From positions 682,001 through 746,000 of the forward strand of contig NZ_JAFLWW010000002.1 of NCBI RefSeq assembly GCF_018555685.1: 64,000 nucleotides of DNA, given 5' to 3'. This document shows positions 36,356 through 44,468 of this stretch, one piece after another (within the stretch, counting starts at the first letter, position 1; the number at the start of each line of letters is the position of its first letter). The stretch comes from Aminobacter anthyllidis. GTDB taxonomy: Bacteria; Pseudomonadota; Alphaproteobacteria; Rhizobiales; Rhizobiaceae. Below the pieces are notes generated by a model. It did not search any database. It was not told the DNA's origin and saw only the letters and a list, made by a program, of their open reading frames with translations. The translations under genes and the position numbers were made by a program.

Positions 36356-37444
36356 ATGGCGGACGAACTGGTCGATCGCATCTACGAAGCGGCCTTCGTC
36401 CCGGAAAAGTGGCTTGCATTGCTCGAAACTCTGGCGGCCGGCGCCGGATCGGCCTCGGCAGGTATACTGGTGTTCGACGGCGAGCGGCCGATAGGCGCGC
36501 TTGCAACCGATTTGACCCGCGACATGTTCGAGGAGTTCGCCACGACCGACCTGTGGCGGAAAAGCGAACGCATCCGCCATTTCCATGCCAACCCGATCTC
36601 CGGCTTCGTCCATGCCGACAACTACTTTCCGCAAGCGATGCAGGCTGCTGATGTAGCGACCCGCCGGATGCTGTCGCTCGGGGTCGGCTGGCAGGCAGGC
36701 ACGATCATTCCGCTGCCGACCAGCGAACTCGTTGTCTTCACTTTCGAGAGGTACCTGGAAGATGGTCCGCACAGCAACGAGACCATGGCGCGATGGGAGG
36801 CCCTGCGTCCACATCTCGCGCGCTCCGGGCTGATCGCCGCCAGGCTGCGGCTGGAGCGCGCCCAGGGCACGGCGGCGACGCTGCAAGCCATGGGCCTGCC
36901 GGCGGCGGTGTTGAACCATGGTGGCAGGACCTTGGCCGTGAACAGCCTGCTGGAAGCCATGCCGGACCTGTTCGCGCCGCTGGCGCATGGCGGGCTGGCG
37001 CTCGCTGACGCCGCCGCCCAGCCTCTGTTTGCCGACGCACTGAAATTGTCCATGACCGGCGCGCCGGCCGTGATGTCGCTGCCCGTCGCCGCCAGCGAGC
37101 GACACCCCGCCTGTATCGTACACGTGCTGCGGCTGCGCCGAGCAGCGCTGGACATCTTTTCCCAGGCCGAGTTGCTGATTACCGCGACAATGCCAAGCGC
37201 AAGTACAATGGTGCCGGCGCCGCAGATCCTGCACGGACTGTTCGACCTGACACCGGCAGAGTCGCGGCTTGCAGCGGCACTTGCCGCAGGACACTCGCTG
37301 CGCGAAGCAGCCATCAGCCACGGCAACCAGTTCAGCACCGCGCGCTCGCAGCTCGAAGCGATCTTCCGCAAGACCGGCACGCACAAGCAGAGCCAGCTCG
37401 TCGCCCTGCTGCAGAGCGCAGCTTCCCTGAAGCGCGACCACTAA
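36356..37444 (+). CDS. LuxR-type helix-turn-helix regulator
   Basis: A 362-residue protein with an N-terminal unidentified sensor-like region and a C-terminal LuxR-type DNA-binding domain (LFDLTPAESRLAAALAAGHSL, then NQFSTARSQLEAIFRKTGTHKQSQLVALL). The helix-turn-helix lies at about residues 300-355. Its start is four bases after puuB, so it is probably co-transcribed; regulation of the putrescine genes is a guess from position. Ligand unknown. Confidence 0.78.
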   Translation: MADELVDRIYEAAFVPEKWLALLETLAAGAGSASAGILVFDGERPIGALATDLTRDMFEEFATTDLWRKSERIRHFHANPISGFVHADNYFPQAMQAADVATRRMLSLGVGWQAGTIIPLPTSELVVFTFERYLEDGPHSNETMARWEALRPHLARSGLIAARLRLERAQGTAATLQAMGLPAAVLNHGGRTLAVNSLLEAMPDLFAPLAHGGLALADAAAQPLFADALKLSMTGAPAVMSLPVAASERHPACIVHVLRLRRAALDIFSQAELLITATMPSASTMVPAPQILHGLFDLTPAESRLAAALAAGHSLREAAISHGNQFSTARSQLEAIFRKTGTHKQSQLVALLQSAASLKRDH

Positions 37445-37476
37445 CCCCGCCGATCCATCCAGAAAAAATGCGCAGG

Positions 37477-37496
37477 CATCCGGCATCTGCCGGATG
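37477..37496. repeat. Perfect 9-bp inverted repeat
   Basis: CATCCGGCATCTGCCGGATG is a perfect inverted repeat with a two-base centre between the regulator and autotransporter genes. There is no T-run next to it on either strand. Operator or mRNA hairpin; function unknown. Confidence 0.5.
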
Positions 37497-37580
37497 GACT
37501 TGCATCGCCTCGACCGGAATCCTCATGGCATGACGGACGCCCGCACGAGGAAACCGGCGCCCGCGAAAAGAGGGTGCGGC

Positions 37581-38663
37581 ATGCGGACAGACAAGGGAAT
37601 GGCGGGGGGAGCCATCGTTGCCACGTTGCTTGCGCTGGCGGGAGAAGCCGCCGCGCAGGCAACGTGCACGATGAGTAGTGGGACAGCGACGGCCGTGGGA
37701 GTCGAGAGCTTTGCGTGCGGACCGGGTGCCAACACAAGTGGGGGCTATGCGGCTGCCTTAGGAGCATCCGCCTCCGCCGGCGGCAACGGAACAGCAGTCG
37801 GCGCGGGCGCTGAAGCGGGACATCAGGGAACGGCAATTGGAGTCTCAAGCTCTGGCTTAGGACTCGGAAGCGTCGCCGTTGGGTCGTTGTCTAGCGCAGC
37901 TGCATTTGCCAGCGCCATTGGTAATTTCAGTAAAGCCAATGGCGAATATTCTGTGGCGATTGGAGCTTCGGCGGAAGCAGATAGTAACTCCTCAATCGCC
38001 ATCGGCGAGGGGTCGAAAGCTGGAGAATCGGGAGGGACCTATAACATCGCCATGGGCGTAGGTGCAGTCGCGGGCGGCGGCACGAACCCGGCAAACTCAG
38101 CGGTTGCCATTGGAGACGGCTCAACGGCCAATGCCAACGGAGCGCTCGCTCTCGGTCAGTCCACTACGGCGAACCACGATTCTTCGGTGGCTATCGGTGT
38201 AGGCGCGTCGACGTCGCGCGCCTACCAGATGACGCTCGGGACAAGCCAGAGTACCTACACGCTAACCGGCCTCGCCTCCTCCGCCAGCCTCGCCGCTCAG
38301 ACCGGTCCGATCCATTTCGTCACCTCCGACACCGGCGGCAATCTCGCCGTGTCGGCCTTCGACGTCTCGACGCTGGCGACGACGGCAAGCGTCGAGGGCC
38401 TGCGCAGCGATATCGGCGCCACACGCACCGAGGCGCGGCAGGGCATTGCGGCGGCGATTGCCATGTCGAGTGCGGCGATGCCGTCGGCGCCGGGCCGCAC
38501 CAGCTGGGCGGCGAATGTCGGCCATTTCAAGGGCGAGACGGCGTTCGGCGGTTCGCTCAGTCATCGGCTCGACTTCGACAACCCGGTCGCAATCAGCCTT
38601 GGCTATTCCTATGGCGGCGGCGACAGCCATGCGGCGCGGTTCGGCATGATGGGGGAGTTCTAG
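37581..38663 (+). CDS. Trimeric autotransporter-like adhesin (YadA type), miniature
   Basis: A 360-residue secreted protein. Signal peptide MAGGAIVATLLALAGEAAAQ is near the start. Residues about 30-220 are head repeats of the form AIG.GS.A.G..S.A.G (SVAIGASAEADSNSSIAIG, SAVAIGDGSTANANGALALG) typical of YadA left-handed beta-rolls. The C-terminal about 60 residues (SWAANVGHFKGETAFGGSLSHRLDF to GMMGEF) resemble the YadA membrane anchor. There is no long coiled-coil stalk. The start at 37581 has AGAGGG; earlier ATGs would extend a non-signal leader. Confidence 0.82.
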   Translation: MRTDKGMAGGAIVATLLALAGEAAAQATCTMSSGTATAVGVESFACGPGANTSGGYAAALGASASAGGNGTAVGAGAEAGHQGTAIGVSSSGLGLGSVAVGSLSSAAAFASAIGNFSKANGEYSVAIGASAEADSNSSIAIGEGSKAGESGGTYNIAMGVGAVAGGGTNPANSAVAIGDGSTANANGALALGQSTTANHDSSVAIGVGASTSRAYQMTLGTSQSTYTLTGLASSASLAAQTGPIHFVTSDTGGNLAVSAFDVSTLATTASVEGLRSDIGATRTEARQGIAAAIAMSSAAMPSAPGRTSWAANVGHFKGETAFGGSLSHRLDFDNPVAISLGYSYGGGDSHAARFGMMGEF

Positions 38664-38729
38664 AGCATTCGGTTCTGGCCCGGCGCCTCAAAGCAAGGCC
38701 AGGCGTGCCCTTGCGATGAGCGCCATCTT

Positions 38730-38768
38730 CGGGTGCCCCAAGGCAATTGCGGCGGGGCACCCGCCTTT
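38730..38768 (+). terminator. Possible terminator of the autotransporter gene
   Basis: A perfect 10-bp stem CGGGTGCCCC/GGGGCACCCG (38730-38739 with 38754-38763) with a 14-base loop and a weak CCTTTCC tail. Confidence 0.4.
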
Positions 38769-38788
38769 CCTCGCAGACATGACCGGAC

Positions 38789-39406
38789 ATGCGTGATCAG
38801 TGGAAATCCCGAGCGACAATATCAAAAGTGGTTTTCGTCGCGCTGGCACTCTTGGCAGCCGGCGTGCCGGGGGTCGCTACGACCACAGCTCTGGCGCAAA
38901 CCGCGAAGTCGAAAGCCGACAAGCCGCAGGCGGCAAAGCCCGCCGACATCGACAGGAACGGCGTGCTGATCCTGACGCGCGGCGCGATCCTCGCGCTCGA
39001 CCAGGCCAACAAGACCGGCAACTACACCGTGCTGCGCGATCTCGGCTCGCCCGGCTTCCAGGCCAACAATGCAGCGAGGCTCAGCGAGATTTTCGCCAGC
39101 CATCGCCAACAGGAATTCGACCTCGGCGCGGTTGCCGTTCTCGAGCCGCAGCTGACGCTGATGCCGCAGATCGAGCCCAACGGCATGTTGCACATGGCAG
39201 GTTACTTCCCGTCGCTGCCGCTGCAGGTCGATTTCGAACTGCTGTTTGCGCCTGTCGAGCGGCAATGGCGGCTGTTCGGCATTTCGGTCAATCTCAGCAG
39301 GGGCGGCCTACAGGCGCCGGAGGCGCAAGACAAACCGGCCGCCGCCTCCCCGGCCGGTACGCCCGACGCGCCGACCGCCGAGGTCAAGGCGAAGCCCAAA
39401 ACGTGA
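38789..39406 (+). CDS. Exported hypothetical protein
   Basis: A 205-residue protein with an N-terminal signal peptide (VVFVALALLAAGVPGVATTTALAQ). The middle, ILTRGAILALDQANKTGNYTVLRDLGSPGFQ, then LQVDFELLFAPVERQWRLFGISVNL, is a pattern seen in rhizobial periplasmic proteins that I cannot name with confidence. The C-terminus is Ala/Pro/Lys-rich and probably disordered. The ribosome site is weak. It converges with the kinase of a two-component pair. Confidence 0.7.
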   Translation: MRDQWKSRATISKVVFVALALLAAGVPGVATTTALAQTAKSKADKPQAAKPADIDRNGVLILTRGAILALDQANKTGNYTVLRDLGSPGFQANNAARLSEIFASHRQQEFDLGAVAVLEPQLTLMPQIEPNGMLHMAGYFPSLPLQVDFELLFAPVERQWRLFGISVNLSRGGLQAPEAQDKPAAASPAGTPDAPTAEVKAKPKT

Positions 39407-39443
39407 GCCCCTTGTCGCCGCCATGGGCAGCTCTTGGGCGTGC

Positions 39444-40925
39444 TCAGCTGCCCCGCCTGGCGAGATCGGATTTCCCGCCGACCAACGCCGCCTGCCCTTG
39501 CCACAGCGGCAGTTGCAGCCTGATGCGGGCGCCGTGCCAGGGGCCAACCAGGATTTCAACGCCGCCGCCATGCAGCCTTGCGATCTCGCGGGCAAGGTTG
39601 AGCCCGAGGCCGGCGCCGCTGTTGCGCGGGCGCAAGCGATAAAACGGCTGGAAGACGCGTTCGTGTTCGTCGTCGGGAATGCCCGGACCTTCGTCGTGTA
39701 TTTCCAGCCCGCCTTTGGCATCGACCACCACCGAAATGATGCCCTCACCGCCGCCATGGTCGATGGCGTTGCGCAGAAGATTGGTGACTGCCTGCTGGAT
39801 CTGCGACGGCTGGATGTTGACCAGCACGCTCGAAGCCGCCGGCTCGAAGGAAAAGTCGTAACCGGCAGACAGCACCAGTGGTGCGAAATCGGCAGCGAGA
39901 TGCCGCGCAAACTCGACGAGATCGACAACCTCACGGGCGCCAGCCGACTGGTCGAGTACCTGGCGATCGAGAAGTTGTTGCGCCAGGTGCGACAGGCGCT
40001 CGATGTCCTTCAGCAGGCGCGCGCTTTCGGGGTCCTCGCGCAAAAGTTCGGCGCGGGTGCGCAGGATGGCGATCGGCGTACGCAGCTCGTGCGCCGCGTC
40101 GGTCAGGAACCGGTTGCGCTGGTCGTAGCCCTGGCCGAGCCTCGACAAGGCATTGTTGAACGCCTGCACCATTGGCTCGATCTCGGTCGGCACGTTGGCA
40201 GTCGGCAACTGGACGCCACGATTGTCGATGTCGATGCGGCCGGCATGCCTGGCGGTCGCGACAAGGCCGGCAAGCGCGCGGCGGACCACTGTTGGCGTGA
40301 CGACGAGGGTCGTCACGCCCATGACGATAAAGAAAGGAGCCAGAAACGCCACGATGATCAGCGCGACGGTCGGACCGACCTTCATCCACTCGATCTGTCC
40401 GTCGGCGCTGCGGGTTCCGTCGAGACTCAGCTGGAACGTAACGTCGACGCCGTTTGTTTCGGTGCGCGACAGGATTGTCGAGGTGAGGATCTGGACCGCG
40501 CCGGCGGCGGTTTGCCTATTGGCCAGGATTGAATCCGGCCGAACGTCATAGACCGGGAAACGCAGGAATGCATACTCGACCCGCCACGGGATCTTGAGCT
40601 CTTCCGCGGCATAGGCGTCCGGTATGTTTCCCAACCGCAAGGTCTTGCCCGCCTCGTCGCGAACGACCAGCCAAAGATTGGGATAGTTCTGCCGCGCCTC
40701 AAGCATCTCCTTCGTGTCGCGCAAGACGAGCGTACCGTTGGCGTCCCGGCTTACAGCCCCGGCCACAGCCTCCACGGCGGTTTCGTTGTCGCTGAGCAAC
40801 CGCGGTTCGAGCAGGAACAGCACCAGCCAGATAAGGCCGACGAAGGCGAACAGGGTCGCGCCCTGAAGCAGCATGAGCCTGCGCACGAGCTGCCATTGCA
40901 GCGAAGTCGGACGCAGCTTCTTCAT
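39444..40925 (-). CDS. Sensor histidine kinase
   Basis: A 493-residue membrane kinase. Two membrane segments flank a periplasmic sensor (about 22-40 and 184-208), followed by a HAMP-like linker. DAAHELRTPIAIL contains the phospho-acceptor His 279; NLLRNAIDHG is the N-box, EGPGIPDDEHERVFQPFYR and GAGLGLNLAREIA the ATP lid and G2 box. It overlaps the response regulator gene upstream by four bases, so the two form one unit. The signal is unknown. Confidence 0.9.
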   Translation of the reverse strand: MKKLRPTSLQWQLVRRLMLLQGATLFAFVGLIWLVLFLLEPRLLSDNETAVEAVAGAVSRDANGTLVLRDTKEMLEARQNYPNLWLVVRDEAGKTLRLGNIPDAYAAEELKIPWRVEYAFLRFPVYDVRPDSILANRQTAAGAVQILTSTILSRTETNGVDVTFQLSLDGTRSADGQIEWMKVGPTVALIIVAFLAPFFIVMGVTTLVVTPTVVRRALAGLVATARHAGRIDIDNRGVQLPTANVPTEIEPMVQAFNNALSRLGQGYDQRNRFLTDAAHELRTPIAILRTRAELLREDPESARLLKDIERLSHLAQQLLDRQVLDQSAGAREVVDLVEFARHLAADFAPLVLSAGYDFSFEPAASSVLVNIQPSQIQQAVTNLLRNAIDHGGGEGIISVVVDAKGGLEIHDEGPGIPDDEHERVFQPFYRLRPRNSGAGLGLNLAREIARLHGGGVEILVGPWHGARIRLQLPLWQGQAALVGGKSDLARRGS

Positions 40926-41596
40926 GCCACGGCGCGCAGCAGATAGCCGAGATTGCGGATCGCCCTGATCTCGACACCGGCAGCGACATCGTCGAGCTTG
41001 CGGCGCAGGCGCGAGACATGTGAATCGAGCGCGTTGGAGCCGATCTCGTCATCCATGGCGTAGACCGACTCTTCAAGCGTGGCGCGCAGGACCGTGCGGC
41101 CGGGCCGGCGGAGCAGTGCTTCCAGTGCCAGTTGCTCGCGCCGCAAAAGCTCCAACGGCTTGTCGCCGACGCTCGCCTCGCGATGGTGGAAATCATAGGT
41201 GAGACGGCCGATCACCGTCTGCTCGGAGCGTAGCGCGACAGGGCGGCGGTGCAGCGCGCGCAGACGCGCCATCAGTTCTTCAACGGCAAACGGCTTGACC
41301 AGATAGTCGTCGGCGCCGGCATCGAGGCCGGCGACACGATCATTGAGGCCGCTGAGCGCGGTGAGCATCAGGACCGGCGCGTCGACACGCAGCGCCCGCA
41401 GCTTCGGGATCAGGTCGAGACCTTCGCCATCCGGCACGCGGCGATCGAGCACAATGGCATCGTAAGGCCCGAACTCGGCCGCCGCCTCGGCATCAGCGAG
41501 CGTGGCGACGTGATCGACGATGACGTTTCGACGTGCCAGCGCCGACTTCAGCACCGAGGCCATCTCCGGCTCGTCCTCGAGCAGCAAAATGCGCAT
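40922..41596 (-). CDS. OmpR-family response regulator
   Basis: A 224-residue regulator: receiver with Glu-Asp acidic patch (LLLEDEPEM), phospho-acceptor Asp 51 in AIVLDRRVPD, and lysine in DDYLVKPF. The C-terminal winged helix (LELLRREQLALEALLRRPG to SHVSRLRRKLDDVAAGVEIRAIRNLGYLL) is the PhoB/OmpR DNA-binding fold. It overlaps the kinase gene by ATGA, giving a coupled pair. Targets are not identifiable. Confidence 0.93.
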   Translation of the reverse strand: MRILLLEDEPEMASVLKSALARRNVIVDHVATLADAEAAAEFGPYDAIVLDRRVPDGEGLDLIPKLRALRVDAPVLMLTALSGLNDRVAGLDAGADDYLVKPFAVEELMARLRALHRRPVALRSEQTVIGRLTYDFHHREASVGDKPLELLRREQLALEALLRRPGRTVLRATLEESVYAMDDEIGSNALDSHVSRLRRKLDDVAAGVEIRAIRNLGYLLRAVA

Positions 41597-41676
41597 GCAC
41601 GTATTCCCTCAGTCAGTCCTGGCCGTCGTGGCCGAAACGGCGGCGGCCTGGCCTCCACCGGCACGGCCTCAAGCGG

Positions 41677-42060
41677 TTACTCGCATTCGAGCTTAGGCTT
41701 GCGGAAGTTGGTGATGTACCAGCGACCCTCGGACCTGGTGGCGTAGAATGTATAGAAGCACTCCTGCTCCTCGACATAGCCGGGTGTCGTGTACTCCTCA
41801 TAACGCGTGCCGCGCCTGGTGTCGCGATACTCGCCGCTGGTCGAGCCGGCGACGGCATTCGTCGATATCTTGCTCCACTGATAGGCGCGCTGACCGCGGC
41901 CGAGTTCGATCACCGACGTCGGCGGGCCGTAGTCGATGATGACCGACTCGAGCGGCTGGCCGATGTAGCCCTTCATGACGTCCGACTGGCAGCCGGCCAG
42001 GAAGATGGCGGCGGCGACAGCGAGTGTGCCGACAGCGCGGCGTGCAGTGCTGAGAGACAT
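41677..42060 (-). CDS. Small outer-membrane-type lipoprotein
   Basis: A 127-residue protein with signal peptide and lipobox LAGC (Cys at about 24). The body KGYIGQPLESVIIDYGPPTSVIELGRGQRAYQW is reminiscent of SmpA/BamE-like small lipoproteins, where GQPL..V...GPP precedes a Trp. The tail has two cysteines. It is the first gene upstream of the response regulator on the same strand but separated from it by 80 bases. Role unknown. Confidence 0.75.
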   Translation of the reverse strand: MSLSTARRAVGTLAVAAAIFLAGCQSDVMKGYIGQPLESVIIDYGPPTSVIELGRGQRAYQWSKISTNAVAGSTSGEYRDTRRGTRYEEYTTPGYVEEQECFYTFYATRSEGRWYITNFRKPKLECE

Positions 42061-42207
42061 GTCTGATCCCAGGTTGTGAATGATGTACCCGGGCAGCTAC
42101 GCCGCCAAGATTGCATCTACATTGCAGGGCTCAAAGGCGAGACGCGGCGCGTTGCGCAGCACGAAGCCCGAGACAGGCAAGACGTGGCCGTTCAGGGGCG
42201 CCGGCTG

Positions 42208-42327
42208 ATGCGAACAGCCATCGAAAAACGCCTGTCGAGCGGCTTTGCCGAGTTTTTCCCGTTCAACGGCTGGCGTTGCGAACGCATGGCCGACCGGGTG
42301 GTCGAGCGGCTTCGCAGCGAGGCCTAG
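42208..42327 (+). CDS. Possible very small hypothetical protein
   Basis: A short frame with ATG at 42208 would encode MRTAIEKRLSSGFAEFFPFN and about 19 more residues, ending at 42327. A longer version from 42076 has an arginine-rich, implausible leader. It overlaps the stop of the KAS-like gene by four bases. There is no clear ribosome site or family; it may be spurious. Confidence 0.25.
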   Translation: MRTAIEKRLSSGFAEFFPFNGWRCERMADRVVERLRSEA

Positions 42328-43460
42328 AGCTTCCTGACGATCACGGAGCCGGCGGAATAGCCGGCGCCGAAGGAGCAGATGACGCCGAGGCTGCCCGCTG
42401 GCAGGTCGTCGGAGAATTTCGAAAACGCGATGATCGAACCGGCCGACGAGGTGTTGGCGTAGTCCTGCAGCACATTGGGCTGCTCTTCGCGGCTCGGCTC
42501 GCGGCCCAGCACTCTCGAGCCGATCAGGTCGTTCATGCCCTTGTTGGCCTGGTGCAGCCACAGTCGCGACAGATCAGCAGGCTCGATGCCCTGTTCGGCG
42601 AGGTGGCCGAGCATCAGCTCGGCCACCATCGGCACCACCTGCTTGAAGACCTTGCGGCCCTCCTGGTGGAACTGCATGTCGCGGCGGTCGGCCATATGGC
42701 CTTCGCGGGTACGGCGCAGGAAACCGTTGTTGTTGCGGATGTTGTTGGAGAACTCGGTCAGGCAGCGGGTGGCCAGCACCTCGTAGGCATTGTCCGACTG
42801 TACTTCGTCGGCGCGTTGCAAAACGACCGCCGTGCAGACATCGCCGAAGATGAAGTGGCAATCGCGGTCGCGCCATTCCTGGTGGCCGGAGGTGATCTCC
42901 GGATTGACCATGAGGATCGCCCGGGCCGAGCCGGTGCGGATCATGTCCGACGCAAGCTGGATGCCGAAGGTCGCCGAGGAACAGGCAACGTTCATGTCGA
43001 AGGCGAAGCCCTTGATGCCGAGCGCCTGCTGCACCTCGATGGCAATGGCCGGATAAGCGCGCTCGTGGTTGGAGGCGGCGCAGATGACGGCATCGATGTC
43101 GGCAGCGGTCAGCCCAGCCTCCTTCATCGCCTTATCGGCTGCCTTGACCGAAATCTCGGCCATCAGCGACAGCTCGTCCTCAGTGCGCTCGGGCAGCACA
43201 GGATGCATGATGCCAGGATCAAGGATGCCGAACTTGGAGACGACGTGGCGGCGCTCGATGCCGGACGCCTTGACGATGAACTCTTCCGACGACATCGCCA
43301 TCGGCTCGCGCTCGCCGGCCTCGATGGCGTCGGCGTGCAGCTTGTTCTGGCGGTGGGCATATTCGTTGTAGGAGGCCACCAGTTCGGCGTTGGTGATGAC
43401 TTCCTCCGGCGTGAAGATGCCGGTACCGCTGATCGCAACCCTGTGCATGGCGTTTCCCAT
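42324..43460 (-). CDS. Beta-ketoacyl-ACP synthase III-like protein
   Basis: A 378-residue thiolase-fold condensing enzyme of the FabH family. The catalytic triad is visible: Cys 160 in MNVACSSATFG, His 303 in WLHQANKGMND and Asn 336 in QDYANTSSAGS. It is 40-50 residues longer than typical FabH, with an inserted loop near 30-60, as in related enzymes making secondary metabolites or long-chain fatty acids. ATG 43460 or 43448 may be the start; the latter has GGGAAA upstream. Not clustered with fab genes, so its substrate is unclear. Confidence 0.85.
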   Translation of the reverse strand: MGNAMHRVAISGTGIFTPEEVITNAELVASYNEYAHRQNKLHADAIEAGEREPMAMSSEEFIVKASGIERRHVVSKFGILDPGIMHPVLPERTEDELSLMAEISVKAADKAMKEAGLTAADIDAVICAASNHERAYPAIAIEVQQALGIKGFAFDMNVACSSATFGIQLASDMIRTGSARAILMVNPEITSGHQEWRDRDCHFIFGDVCTAVVLQRADEVQSDNAYEVLATRCLTEFSNNIRNNNGFLRRTREGHMADRRDMQFHQEGRKVFKQVVPMVAELMLGHLAEQGIEPADLSRLWLHQANKGMNDLIGSRVLGREPSREEQPNVLQDYANTSSAGSIIAFSKFSDDLPAGSLGVICSFGAGYSAGSVIVRKL

Positions 43461-43557
43461 TGGTTTTGAGCCATTGGAATAGGGTTCAGGCAGCAGCGGT
43501 CAAGCTTTGCGACCACAATTTCAGGTCGAAAGCGCGGTTACCTCGCGGCAGAAACGC

Positions 43558-44310
43558 TCAAATGCAGCGCCCGCCGTCGACTTCCATGGCCACGCCGGTG
43601 ATCAGCGAGGCCTCGTCGGAGACGAGGAACAGGGCCGCATTGGCGATGTCGAGCGGCGTCGAGAAACGGCCGAGCGGGATCGAGGCTTTGAACTTCTCGC
43701 GGATTTCGGGCGTGTCCTTGCCCATGAACTTTTCCAGCATGCCGGTTTCGCCGGCTACCGGGCAGAGGCAATTGACGCGGATGTTCTTGGGCGCGAGCTC
43801 GACCGCCATCGACTTGGTGGCGGTGATCGCCCAGCCCTTGGAGGCGTTGTACCAGGTCAGCCCCGGGCGCGGCCTGAGGCCGGCTGTCGAGGCGGTGGTC
43901 AGGATCGAACCGCCGCCCTGGCGCTCCATGATCGGCACGACGCAGCGGGCGGCATGGTAGATCGCCTTCATGTTGACGGCGGTGATCAGGTCGAAGACGT
44001 CTTCCTCGACATCGACAAGATCGCCGTTGCGGTGGGTGTAGCCGGCATTGTTGACCATGATGTCGATGCGGCCGAAGGCGCTCTTGGCGGCATAGACAAG
44101 CTCGTCGAATTCGGAGCGTTGCGAGACGTCGGTGGTAACAGCGATCGCACCGTTGCCGATCTCGGCCGCGACCCGATCGGCTTCCCTGGCATTCAGGTCG
44201 GCAACGACGATCTTGGCGCCCTCCTCGGCAAAACGCCTGGCCATGCCCTCGCCGAAACCGGCGGCACCGCCGGTGATGATCGCGACCTTGTCCTTCAGCC
44301 TGTCCGCCAC
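43558..44310 (-). CDS. Short-chain dehydrogenase/reductase
   Basis: A 250-residue classical SDR starting at GTG 44310, where AAGGGAC lies upstream. The cofactor motif is TGGAAGFG at 13-20, the catalytic residues Ser 141, Tyr 154 and Lys 158 are in TAST and YNASK, and NNAG is at 87-90. Asp 38 after the second strand suggests NAD preference. Substrate unknown. It lies 98 bp upstream of the KAS-like gene on the same strand. Confidence 0.9.
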   Translation of the reverse strand: MADRLKDKVAIITGGAAGFGEGMARRFAEEGAKIVVADLNAREADRVAAEIGNGAIAVTTDVSQRSEFDELVYAAKSAFGRIDIMVNNAGYTHRNGDLVDVEEDVFDLITAVNMKAIYHAARCVVPIMERQGGGSILTTASTAGLRPRPGLTWYNASKGWAITATKSMAVELAPKNIRVNCLCPVAGETGMLEKFMGKDTPEIREKFKASIPLGRFSTPLDIANAALFLVSDEASLITGVAMEVDGGRCI

Positions 44311-44468
44311 GTTACGTCCCTTCGAATCGAACCCCGTCACCAGCCCCTTATCGAAACGGAAAACGCATCGGTCAGCAACAGACAAGCGCTGGCTGGCTGG
44401 CGCCCGGCTTGCGGCACTCTTGAAATAATTCTAAAGTAAATGCCTGCCTCTGGGTGGGGGACGCAAAC

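Noticed and set aside
42076-42207. Extended N-terminus of the small frame before the KAS-like gene
   Set aside because: Arginine-rich leader without a ribosome site; only a short ATG at 42208 is even possible.
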